From: Luteimonas padinae
GTDB lineage: Bacteria; Pseudomonadota; Gammaproteobacteria; Xanthomonadales; Xanthomonadaceae
DNA length: 64,000 bases
Direction: 5' to 3'
Assembly (NCBI RefSeq): GCF_014652935.1
Contig: NZ_BMZT01000008.1
Coordinates: 1 to 64,000, forward strand
Below, piece after piece: positions 52,518 through 60,423 of the stretch. The notes below the pieces were generated by a model. It made no database searches. It was not told the DNA's origin and saw nothing but the letters and a program-made list of their open reading frames with translations. A program made the translations under genes and the position numbers. Numbering within the stretch: position 1 is the stretch's first letter; each line of letters begins with the position of its first letter.

Positions 52518-52937
52518 CTGGGAGCGCCAAAAGTCGCCAATTGCACCTTGTTGCGCATCGCCCTAAGCAGATCATCAACTTAGAGGGAACTGAATGCCGA
52601 AAAACACGGTAGCCGCCACGTGGACAGGCAAATAGGATTGATGGCCTATCAAGATGCAGAAGGAGCGCCCCCAAAGAGCCGCCAGCCATCCCACGCGTTG
52701 AAACCGTCTTAAGAGAGGAAAAGCAGAAAGCCCAAGGGTTGCACCCCCTGGGCCTTCAAAGCGCTGACTTGCATCGCCACGCGTAGCTTATCCCCTCCTT
52801 GACCCCTTTTGTCAATGGCCCGGCGACGGGGTGGGGAAGTACTGCCCACCGTCCTTCCGGGGCATGGAACGTGGAGCAACCAACATGAGCACGCAGCTAA
52901 GCAAGTGCCTGGGTCACAGTGTGTGTGGAAGGAAGGC
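52518..52937. other. 420-base non-coding region upstream of tnsAB
   Basis: This AT-richer intergenic region separates the divergent unknown gene from tnsAB. It contains a hairpin at 52730-52753. In Tn7-like elements the right end, with several transposase-binding repeats, usually lies just upstream of tnsA, so the end could be here. By eye I see no unequivocal 20-22 base repeats or terminal TGT. An open frame to 52809 in the tnsAB frame lacks a ribosome site. Confidence 0.5.
52730..52753 (-). terminator. Terminator-like hairpin upstream of tnsAB, minus strand
   Basis: The outer stem GCCCA/TGGGC plus three inner G:C pairs, with a TTGCAC-type loop. On the minus strand it is followed by a T-rich run (tttctgctttt), the layout of an intrinsic terminator. 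No minus-strand gene ends here, so it may serve an unrecognised small RNA or be the remnant of a disrupted locus. Confidence 0.5.
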
Positions 52938-55388
52938 ATGACCGGGATCCCTCCTTCAGTCGATCCGGCCGTCTTCCTCGAAGCCGAAACTGAGGAACTG
53001 CTTACTTCGGCGTTACGCGCGAGTGTCTATGAACGGCTAGGACTCGCACAGTCTCAGCGCGACGAGCTGGAAGCGATGATCGAGGAGTCCCCCGCTCGGA
53101 AAGTGGCGCAGGCTGCGCTGAAGAACATCCGGGCGGCAGTCTGGTCAAAGAAGAATGGGGCAGTACGTATCGTCGAAAGCCATACCTGTGAGCTCGCCTT
53201 CCTATACAAACTAGAGCTGGACCCCGATGTGATTGGGTATTACACCCAAGTGTGCTGCAGTGGGATTGTCCGAGAACGCAATGGAAAACCACATGTCGGC
53301 GCTGCCACACTGGACTTCTTGGTCTTCAGAACCAACTCAATCGAACTGGTTGAGTGCAAGTACCAAGACTGGCTCAACGAAGAATGCGAGAACACGAAAT
53401 CGGACTACAAAAGGTCCGATTTAGGCTGGACTCATGCTCCATATTCAGAGCGAGCAGAGGCACTTGGGGTCCGCCTCAACATCTGGGCTCAGCGAACCCC
53501 GATGGGCATGTACCTGCAGAATCTGGAGGCGTGTTACGCGCTTCTAGGAGAGACGATCACGCGAGAAGAGCTTGCACTCTCCAAGCGCGTTAGTCGACTA
53601 CTCAAGCACTACCCATACTCCATTGAGACTCTCAATGCAGTCTATCCAAACTTCAACGAGCGGACGGTTCTGTGGATGCTGGCGAACCGCCATGCATTCG
53701 GTCTGATGCGTAGCTCTACCCCGATCGAACGGGATCGTTTCTTTCTTTTTAAGAACGAGTCGCATGCTTTGGCCGCCGATGCTGCATGCTACTCAACGCT
53801 TCGGGACGAGTTTGATCAACCACAGATTACCGATCCCGTCTTGACAGCAAGTGCCACCGATCTTGCTCATGCGGAACGGAGACTCAATCGACTCGAAGAA
53901 ATAGCGAAGCGGCCAGAACTCGCGACGGTGAGGATGGCGCAGCTCGCAAAAGCGGTGGCAGAAAAGGTGGCCGGCGGAATGTCGCCACTCGCTGCATGTC
54001 TTACGCAGTACCACAACTGTGGAAGCTCCACGCCGTCGCCGCTAACCAGTAAGCAGCGCCAAGGCATCCGCTATGTAATCAGCGATATCTGGAACAAGGG
54101 AAAAAGAAACTCAATTACCGAACTTCGTCGCGACCTGAAGGATTGGTGCGATGCCGAGGGCGAGCGCACGCCCTGCGCTACAACATTGGCCAATTACGTT
54201 GCCCGTGAGGATCCTCGAGTTCGCGCACTTTCGCGAGGTGGCTTCCGGAGCTACCACGCCGTTCGCCCACGAGCAGGCAGTGATAAGCGATCTCTTCCTC
54301 CCTTGGGATATGGCTATCTTCTGATCATTGACTCCTCAGGCTTCGACGCCCGCTGTGCACCAAACATACTCACACAGTTTCCCGCCGAGAAGCCCCGGTT
54401 CTACCTCGGAATTGACGGAGCCACCGGCGATGGGATGGCTCACTCGTTCATCTTTGGTGCGGCGAGAACTGATGGTATGGCCATACTGTTGCGCGAGTAT
54501 GTTCAGCGCCACGGCTTTCTTCCGAGGGCCATACAGGTGGATCGCGGGCCTGAGAACACATCAGATTGGCTCAAGCGCTTTTGTCGAGTTAAGGGAATTA
54601 CCCTGCGCCACACGCCAACGGGCGGTAGCCAATTCAATGGCGCGGCTGAGAACGCAATTAAGCAAGTCAATACACAGATTGCTCATCGGATCGCGGGAAG
54701 CTCTGAGCCAGACATGGCAGGACGAAAAGTAGACGGACGATTCAAGAGCCGCAAGACGGCACGTCATACCTTCGAGTGGATCCATACCGAATTTCTCGCA
54801 TATGTCTATGGGGATATTCCAAAGACGCCAGACGCAGAGGGCGTCACCCCAGAGGAGAAGAGAGAGGAAGTTCTAGCGACCGTAGGCTGCTTCGGTACGA
54901 CGTGTGAATTCGATGACGCGTTCCTGGTACACACCTCGATCACGTTTGATAAGAAGGCGAACGCTTCAGAGCGTTCCGGAGTGCGAACTGGAAGCGGCTA
55001 CTTCACGAGTGATGCCATGCAGCGTGCGCTGCGAGATGATCCCGTAGAAGAAGTTCGGTCTGATTGTGTTAACCCCTCCGTCCTGTGGGTAAAGGTAGGA
55101 CAGCGTTGGTGGAAAGCATTCCATCGCACTAGCCAGGCCTTGGCAGTACGTAGTCCGGTCTCACGTCTATTCGAGCTGCTGTTCAAACCCTATGCCCGTA
55201 AGAAGTGGCGTGAGGAACGCGAGGATGTCGCGTACGCACGCCACACGCGCCAGAAGAACGCGCTCGAAGCCGCCGCAGCGACGTCTCATCTTGGGCCCGA
55301 TAGCACCTCAAGCCCGGAGAGCCAGCCGGAGCCTGTGCGCACGGGGCGTCGAAAGGCGGTCGATTTCAGTTCCGCGCCCAAGTACTAG
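52938..55388 (+). CDS. TnsA-TnsB fusion transposase of a Tn7-like element
   Basis: This 816-residue protein has two parts. Residues about 50-240 are a TnsA-type endonuclease with catalytic candidates E85 (TCELAF), D126 (ATLDFLVF) and E139/K141 (LVECKY). Residues about 400-740 are a TnsB-type integrase with the DDE triad D465 (IIDSSGFD), D535 (QVDRGPEN) and E571 (FNGAAEN), the last two 35 residues apart. In Tn7, TnsB joins 3' ends and TnsA nicks 5' ends, giving cut-and-paste; a fusion would couple both. The ATG at 52938 follows GGAAGGAAGG. It is ten bases upstream of the TnsC-like gene. Codon use is unlike the backbone. Fused TnsAB occurs in some Tn7-like and I-B CAST elements; no cas genes are here. 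Confidence 0.9.
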   Translation: MTGIPPSVDPAVFLEAETEELLTSALRASVYERLGLAQSQRDELEAMIEESPARKVAQAALKNIRAAVWSKKNGAVRIVESHTCELAFLYKLELDPDVIGYYTQVCCSGIVRERNGKPHVGAATLDFLVFRTNSIELVECKYQDWLNEECENTKSDYKRSDLGWTHAPYSERAEALGVRLNIWAQRTPMGMYLQNLEACYALLGETITREELALSKRVSRLLKHYPYSIETLNAVYPNFNERTVLWMLANRHAFGLMRSSTPIERDRFFLFKNESHALAADAACYSTLRDEFDQPQITDPVLTASATDLAHAERRLNRLEEIAKRPELATVRMAQLAKAVAEKVAGGMSPLAACLTQYHNCGSSTPSPLTSKQRQGIRYVISDIWNKGKRNSITELRRDLKDWCDAEGERTPCATTLANYVAREDPRVRALSRGGFRSYHAVRPRAGSDKRSLPPLGYGYLLIIDSSGFDARCAPNILTQFPAEKPRFYLGIDGATGDGMAHSFIFGAARTDGMAILLREYVQRHGFLPRAIQVDRGPENTSDWLKRFCRVKGITLRHTPTGGSQFNGAAENAIKQVNTQIAHRIAGSSEPDMAGRKVDGRFKSRKTARHTFEWIHTEFLAYVYGDIPKTPDAEGVTPEEKREEVLATVGCFGTTCEFDDAFLVHTSITFDKKANASERSGVRTGSGYFTSDAMQRALRDDPVEEVRSDCVNPSVLWVKVGQRWWKAFHRTSQALAVRSPVSRLFELLFKPYARKKWREEREDVAYARHTRQKNALEAAAATSHLGPDSTSSPESQPEPVRTGRRKAVDFSSAPKY

Positions 55389-55398
55389 AGAAGAAGAG

Positions 55399-56400
55399 AT
55401 GCTTGAAATCATTCCGCACCGGAACTTCCTTGCCGCCCAAGCGAGGCTTCGTCGCGCCCTGACTGACCACCGGCCCGGGCGCCTTATAGTGGTGATCGGG
55501 GTAGGTGGAGTCGGGAAAACCACGCTGCGTTGGTCAGTCCTGCGGGAACTCTACGGCAACCCCAGGCACTGGGGGATTGGAAAGATACCCGTCATTGAAG
55601 TAATGGCCATTCTGGGTGCGAAGGCATACTTCAATAGCAAGGCGTTGGCTGAAGAAAGCCTCGACCAGTTGCATATGCCCGATCTCTCGTGGTTGACCAG
55701 AGGAGCCAAGACCACGCCCGAGATTGAGATGATCGAGGAGGCTTTGGCGGCATCGCGTGAATTCTGGAAGGGCGCCTCCAGAAACCTGACCGAAGCGGGG
55801 TCATGGAATGCATTCAAGAAGAATGCACGCGAGCGTGACATGAAGATCTTTAGTCTCGAGCATGCCTCCGCATTGTGCATCAACCATAAGGACACGCGGC
55901 CTGCTCAGCACATCATCAACCTGATGTCGATAATGGAAGCGACCGGGGCGATGGGGGTACTCACGACAATTCAGGATGGGGCCGCTCTTTGGAAGGGGCG
56001 CTCGGAAGTTCGGCGCCGCATGGATGTGATATGGATGGCTCCCTATGATGTCTCGAAGCCCGAAGATCTCAAATGTTACCTCGGGCTTCTAAAGCGTATT
56101 GCAGCACCCTACTCCTTTAACCCTCAGAATCTACTTGAGCGCTTGGCGCCAGAAATCGCGGCCGCAACAGCCGCTGTGTACGCGGAGATGGTGAATCTGT
56201 TCCAGAGAGCAGAGGAGAGCGCGCACGACGCCGGCCGGACAGAGTTAATCGAGGCGGACTTTCATGAGGCCTACTACAGTGCCGATGATCTTGAAACGCT
56301 GTGGAGCGATGTGGCCAGGTTCTGGGAAGTAAAGCGTTCCGACAAAGCGTCTGCAGTCACAGAGCGCGCCGACAAACTGTGGCCAACAGAAGATGAGTGA
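55399..56400 (+). CDS. TnsC-like AAA+ ATPase
   Basis: This 333-residue protein has a Walker A GVGGVGKTT at 34-42 and, where TnsC/TniB proteins have a DEAH-type Walker B, the odd sequence MKIFSLEHASALCINH. Later helices (GVLTTIQDGAALWKGRSEVRRRMDVIWMAPYD) match the sensor-2 part of TniB/TnsC. TnsC forms filaments on target DNA and recruits and activates the transposase. It follows tnsAB by ten bases with a GAAGAAGAG site and precedes tniQ by 48 bases, so the three form an operon. The open frame upstream of 55399 overlaps tnsAB and is not used. Confidence 0.85.
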   Translation: MLEIIPHRNFLAAQARLRRALTDHRPGRLIVVIGVGGVGKTTLRWSVLRELYGNPRHWGIGKIPVIEVMAILGAKAYFNSKALAEESLDQLHMPDLSWLTRGAKTTPEIEMIEEALAASREFWKGASRNLTEAGSWNAFKKNARERDMKIFSLEHASALCINHKDTRPAQHIINLMSIMEATGAMGVLTTIQDGAALWKGRSEVRRRMDVIWMAPYDVSKPEDLKCYLGLLKRIAAPYSFNPQNLLERLAPEIAAATAAVYAEMVNLFQRAEESAHDAGRTELIEADFHEAYYSADDLETLWSDVARFWEVKRSDKASAVTERADKLWPTEDE

Positions 56401-56448
56401 GCGATACAGCGCCGGCAGCGAAGAAATGTCGAACGCTCTTGATCGAGC

Positions 56449-57810
56449 ATGCGTTTGCATACATCTGTTGACAGCACGATGAGTGCCGTAAGCTCGAGCA
56501 TTCCGAACTGGACCGCGCTGCCGCCACTGCGACTGAGGGGGGTGGAGACGGGTCTTGTGGAGTCGCTTGATCACTACGCGCTGCGAATGGCGGATACGTG
56601 CGGTATCACACGGCCCGTGCTGGTGTCTCTCCTAAGAAGAAGCAAGGGGCTTCCTGCTGACGGTCAACATTCCCAGTATTTGTCCAGCTGGACGGGACCG
56701 CGTAGCGACTACCTCAAGCTTTTGGAGCCTCTCGCTGAAAAGAGCGGGCAAAGCGACCTATTTCGCGGAACATTCCACAACGTAGCAGAGGTTCTTGGAA
56801 GAGGCGGCCTTGCTTCGCGTACCGGTCGTGAATCCAGGCGGAGATGGTGTCCGCGCTGCTATTTGGATTGGGACGATGAATACAGCTATGAGCCTCTTGC
56901 GTGGGCGTTCAACATGCTGGCGGCCTGTCCTATCCACAACGTCTTTCTTGAAGGGGCGTGCCGTAACTGCGGACGGGAGCAGTCCTTTAATCGCAACTAT
57001 TCCTCCCGTCGCAGTTGCATGGGCTGCGACCGGCCACTTGGAGGTAAGGGTGAGGTCGCTCCGTTGATAGGGGAGCAATCGTGGATCGACGCACGGCTGG
57101 TAAGGTTCTCCCATTTCGTGGCGCGGTTGGACGAGAGCATCGAGCGTGCAACGTATGACGTGTTCTTGACAGCAATGCTGGAACGCCAGGAAGCTGGCGA
57201 GGTATTTCCGCCCGCTATTCGGCAGTACGTCAACGAGCAGCTAAGAACGCGTAAGTTGCGAGCATCGATTCCCACTATCACTCAGTACCTGAATATATGT
57301 GCGTTCCAGGGCACAGAGATTGAAGATCTGCTACTGGCACCCCGGGAAGCTGCGGCAATGCCATTGTTTGGCTGGGGAGAAGATTTTGGTCGTGTGAGGT
57401 TCGGGCGTCGGATACTGGCGCCTAAACTGCTGGAGATTGGCGCCTGTATGGAGGCACTTCTTGCGGACCCATCGATCCGACTACTGCCCATGGGCTTGTT
57501 AAGCCGCCACTTTGGACTATGGGGCGACGTTGTCCGTGACAACTTTCCAGATACACACCGCATGTACGTTGAAAGGCACGCTGCGCAGATGGGTGAGTTC
57601 ACAAGAGTTTACGAGCGCGCTGCCTTCGAGTGTGCCTTTCATATGCTTGATCACTGTAAGGACAAGGGGATCAGTGCTGCGACGGTGAAGAAGATTTGTG
57701 CCTCGGTTGCGGCGTTAACGAACGTCTCTCCATCGACAGCGGTTGAGTGTGTCAAGGCTGTAGTTCTTCTTCATAAGACGAGAAGGCGCATCAATTTGCG
57801 TGATTCGTGA
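56449..57810 (+). CDS. TniQ-family target-selection protein
   Basis: It is 453 residues from the ATG at 56449, with an alternative ATG at 56479; neither has a good ribosome site. The N-terminal TniQ domain runs LPPLRLRGVETGLVESLDHYALRMADTCGI...VLVSLLRR. A zinc-binding region follows with WCPRCYLDWD, AACPIHNVFLEGACRNCG and CMGCDRPLG, the double CxxC/CPxH pattern of TniQ/TnsD. The C-terminal 200 residues are helical. TniQ/TnsD proteins choose the target, by binding DNA (TnsD) or by joining Cascade. Length is between short CAST TniQ and TnsD (about 500), which favours direct DNA binding. It is the only target selector visible. Confidence 0.88.
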   Translation: MRLHTSVDSTMSAVSSSIPNWTALPPLRLRGVETGLVESLDHYALRMADTCGITRPVLVSLLRRSKGLPADGQHSQYLSSWTGPRSDYLKLLEPLAEKSGQSDLFRGTFHNVAEVLGRGGLASRTGRESRRRWCPRCYLDWDDEYSYEPLAWAFNMLAACPIHNVFLEGACRNCGREQSFNRNYSSRRSCMGCDRPLGGKGEVAPLIGEQSWIDARLVRFSHFVARLDESIERATYDVFLTAMLERQEAGEVFPPAIRQYVNEQLRTRKLRASIPTITQYLNICAFQGTEIEDLLLAPREAAAMPLFGWGEDFGRVRFGRRILAPKLLEIGACMEALLADPSIRLLPMGLLSRHFGLWGDVVRDNFPDTHRMYVERHAAQMGEFTRVYERAAFECAFHMLDHCKDKGISAATVKKICASVAALTNVSPSTAVECVKAVVLLHKTRRRINLRDS

Positions 57811-57887
57811 TCGGGTCTGCCTACGAGCCGGTCGCAAACTGGAGTCATTCGCCTCATTGGGGTCAGAGATGGCGCGGCTCGGTACAC

Positions 57888-59024
57888 CTAGAGGGGCATA
57901 CCTGCGATCTTCTCGACCGATGCGACCACCCGATCTCCCAGACCTAACAGGCTGGGCGATTTGACACCGTCCCGAACGGTTCGGATCTTGTAAGTTCCGG
58001 ACGCCACCATTTGATAGGCCTTTGCCTCATCAGTCACGTGAATTGCGTTCTCTGAGCGGTGCATCTGCGCACCGCGTCGACTGAGCCTGAAGGCGCCATC
58101 GCCATACCGAATCGGGTAGATGTGCTCACCGCGGTATCCGCGAAGCACGAACGTTCTTGCCAGGCGATCTGAAGTGGCTCGCCGCCCTTTGCCTGTTGGG
58201 ACGTCCCTCGGAGGGAAGGAATCAGTATTCGTCTGGACTGCGGGGGGCGACGCAACCTGAGAAACAGTGCCGAGCTTGCGGAGCAGAATCCGCCGCCGTT
58301 CGTCAAGATCATCTGCATTGGTCTTGACCGAGAGTGCGTCCCGAGACTTCTTTCCGAGAAAGTAGGCAATGCGCTCGCTGTTCGTACCCGAGGGGTGCGG
58401 TAGCCCGTCCAGGCAGCGCTCGCGCGGTATCAGTCCAGCGTCTGCCAGCGTCAGCAGGACAGCGCGAGCCTCCTTTCCCAGAGCGATCCACCAAGCATTA
58501 TTGAGCTGCCGCACCTCTTCAACAAGCCAGAGTTCGGACATCTGGCGCAGAAGTGACGTCGACAGGATGGATGGGGCTCCTTGGTAGTCCTTCCCGTCGA
58601 GGAAGACCGGATAGCGCAGCGCTGAGGTGAAATGCACCAGGTCTGTGCGGTCTCCGAACAGTTCGCTGCAGGATGCGATGCCCAGCTTGCCCTGCAGTCC
58701 GATGCTGTCTAGCAGGGCAACCAGGCTAGTGCGCATCTGGCCTGAAAAGCTGGCGGTGGCTTTGGCAATGGCGAGGGCGTTGCTCTCACTATGGCCCGTG
58801 GCCAGGGCATCTCGCAGAGCGTCCAGAGCCTTTCTGGCTTGCTGTGTTCCCGGTGTCATCCCCAGCAGGACGACGCGTGCGTGGGGGTTGATATGGTCGA
58901 ACGGAGCGTAATGGCAGCTGAGGGTGCCCGAGCGCTCGATCAGAAGCGCTGGATCAGTCGGTGCAAGGCTTCGGTTGGACATGATAGTCGTGCGGAAGCG
59001 CCTGAGCAGTGAGGTCGTGGTCAT
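57888..59024 (-). CDS. Two-domain protein with a uracil-DNA-glycosylase-like N-terminal domain
   Basis: This 378-residue protein has UDG-superfamily motifs: VVLLGMTPG at 51-59 (motif A, the GxxPG loop), a central HFTSALRYPVF at 131-141 and LPHPSGTNSERI around H210 (motif B, HPSGxN). The usual catalytic Asp/His set cannot be fully assigned, so activity is uncertain. A separate C-terminal part (about 290-378: FVLRGYRGEHIYPIRYGDG, TYKIRTVRDG) is not recognised. AGGGGGA precedes the ATG at 59024. It lies 30 bases downstream of the HTH-like gene in one operon. The family has orphan members in defence islands; the function here is unknown. Confidence 0.65.
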   Translation of the reverse strand: MTTTSLLRRFRTTIMSNRSLAPTDPALLIERSGTLSCHYAPFDHINPHARVVLLGMTPGTQQARKALDALRDALATGHSESNALAIAKATASFSGQMRTSLVALLDSIGLQGKLGIASCSELFGDRTDLVHFTSALRYPVFLDGKDYQGAPSILSTSLLRQMSELWLVEEVRQLNNAWWIALGKEARAVLLTLADAGLIPRERCLDGLPHPSGTNSERIAYFLGKKSRDALSVKTNADDLDERRRILLRKLGTVSQVASPPAVQTNTDSFPPRDVPTGKGRRATSDRLARTFVLRGYRGEHIYPIRYGDGAFRLSRRGAQMHRSENAIHVTDEAKAYQMVASGTYKIRTVRDGVKSPSLLGLGDRVVASVEKIAGMPL

Positions 59025-59054
59025 GTTGAAGTCCCCCTGTATTCTGATGTTGGC

Positions 59055-59924
59055 CTAGTGGATGCTGTCGAGATCGGCACTGGCACGTGCGTCGGCGTGG
59101 GCAAGTGCGAGCAGTCGGTAGGTCTGTCTGGCGAACTCACCCGGCTGTGGCATGCCAGTGAATTCGGCGAACTGCTTGAGTAATGCTGGCGAAAGCGCCG
59201 TGAATGCAGCCTCGGGCTTGCGCGCCGCAATTGCAGCGAGTGCGTGCGTCACCTCCGCTGGCCACCCGTTCGTGCTGGCAAGAGTGGTGGCGTCGGTACC
59301 TGCGTGCTCTAACCAGCACTTGCAGGTCTGGGCCAGGGTCGCCGTATCGGTGATGAGCGGCTGATCGGGGCCATCGCCCCGAAATCGGGTGGGTTTGAAG
59401 TCCGGCCGGCGCGAGAGCCATGCCAAGGCATCTTCCGCCTTGATCCAGGCGCGATGCTTGCGGTTCTCCACGGGAATGGGGTTGGAAGCGCCTCGACTTG
59501 TGGCCGCACGTATTGTCTTTTCCGCGACGCCTGCAAGTGCGGCGAGCCACTCGATGCTCAACTCCTCATCGTCGTCGAGTGCGTGTCTCGCATGCGCCGC
59601 GTTGATCAGACGTTCCAGCGCCTGCTTCTGGCGGATGTCGATCAGATCGGTGCCATCCGGATGCATGAAGCCGGCCGGGAGCAGCTCGCTGATCGTGCCC
59701 ACTTCATGGAGTGCCGTAGCCAGCTGGCTCTGGCTACCGCGCCATTCGCCCTCCCAGGCGTAGACCGCTAGATCGCCGACGGTAGTAATGAGGTTCGTAA
59801 GGGAGTCCTCAGGGCTCTCGACGAGCACGGGACGCTTGCCGGTGATGACGCCCAGAACCTGAGTCATGGCGGACGCGAGTTCTTGGACGAGGGACTCAGC
59901 TTCGGAGCGGCTAAGGATGGTCAT
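59055..59924 (-). CDS. HTH-containing protein of unknown function
   Basis: It has 289 residues from the ATG at 59924. It begins with a helical region (SEAESLVQELASAMTQVLGV). In the middle a helix-turn-helix-like segment (LSIEWLAALAGVAEKTIRAATS) is followed by a short wing (HRAWIKAEDALAWLSRRPDF), typical of MerR/excisionase-like DNA binding. The C-terminal half is helical (TLAQTCKCWLEHAG; LLKQFAEFTGMPQPGEFARQTYRLLALAHADA). It is the first gene of a minus-strand operon with the UDG-like gene and is divergent from the DUF4258/methylase operon, so it could control that promoter region. No family name is recognised. Confidence 0.65.
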   Translation of the reverse strand: MTILSRSEAESLVQELASAMTQVLGVITGKRPVLVESPEDSLTNLITTVGDLAVYAWEGEWRGSQSQLATALHEVGTISELLPAGFMHPDGTDLIDIRQKQALERLINAAHARHALDDDEELSIEWLAALAGVAEKTIRAATSRGASNPIPVENRKHRAWIKAEDALAWLSRRPDFKPTRFRGDGPDQPLITDTATLAQTCKCWLEHAGTDATTLASTNGWPAEVTHALAAIAARKPEAAFTALSPALLKQFAEFTGMPQPGEFARQTYRLLALAHADARASADLDSIH

Positions 59925-60167
59925 TGAGGATATCCAGAATTGCTGTGTGACCACATTAGGCCCAGCGAGGCGGATGGTCAAGCGGGATATCGATGATGCC
60001 CATTCTCTCGCCAAGGATGGCACCTAGGACGCGCAAATTCATAGACTTACGCCGTGACGGATGGGATGACGTGCGGGCAGGCTAAAAAAGTTCAGGTTAT
60101 AGCACCAAAAGTATTGAACTACTGCACGCGATGAAGGATAGTACCCTCAAGCGAGGAGGGCGATGTG
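59925..60167. promoter_or_regulatory. Divergent promoter region of the two cargo operons
   Basis: 243 bases without genes. An inverted repeat AGTTCA...TGAACT with 20-base spacer lies at about 60090-60121, in an AT-rich patch, and could be an operator for the HTH protein encoded at 59055. No consensus -35/-10 pair is clear. Confidence 0.4.
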
Positions 60168-60422
60168 ATGTTCAAGAAGACCAGGCATATCGAGAAGCGC
60201 ATGTCCCAGCGTGGCATCAGCCAGGCAATGGTGGATCTGGTCCTGCGCTACGGAGAAGAAGGTCGCGCTGGGCGCGTCTTTCTCAATCGCAAATCCGTTT
60301 CCCAGCTGCTTCGGGACTACCGGGAGCTGATGCGGATCCTGGACAAGGGTGGCCTTGAGGTTGTGGTGGAAGGCGAGTCTCTGATCACGGCCTACAACCA
60401 TCACGGCCGGGGGCGCGCCTGA
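60168..60422 (+). CDS. DUF4258-family small protein
   Basis: It has 84 residues from the ATG at 60168, with GAGGAGGG eight bases upstream; a GTG one codon earlier is rejected. The sequence HIEKRMSQRGISQAMVDLVLRYGEE...LITAYNHHGRGRA matches the DUF4258 pattern: a small RelE/BrnT-like alpha/beta protein with an N-terminal H-x-x-x-R-M and C-terminal VITAY strand. Relatives are often linked to toxin or restriction loci. The next gene starts one base after its stop, so translation is probably coupled. Confidence 0.75.
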   Translation: MFKKTRHIEKRMSQRGISQAMVDLVLRYGEEGRAGRVFLNRKSVSQLLRDYRELMRILDKGGLEVVVEGESLITAYNHHGRGRA

Positions 60423-60423
60423 C

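Noticed and set aside
58309-58911. Plus-strand open frames opposite the UDG-like gene
   Set aside because: No ribosome sites or domains; the minus-strand frame has UDG motifs and a strong ribosome site.
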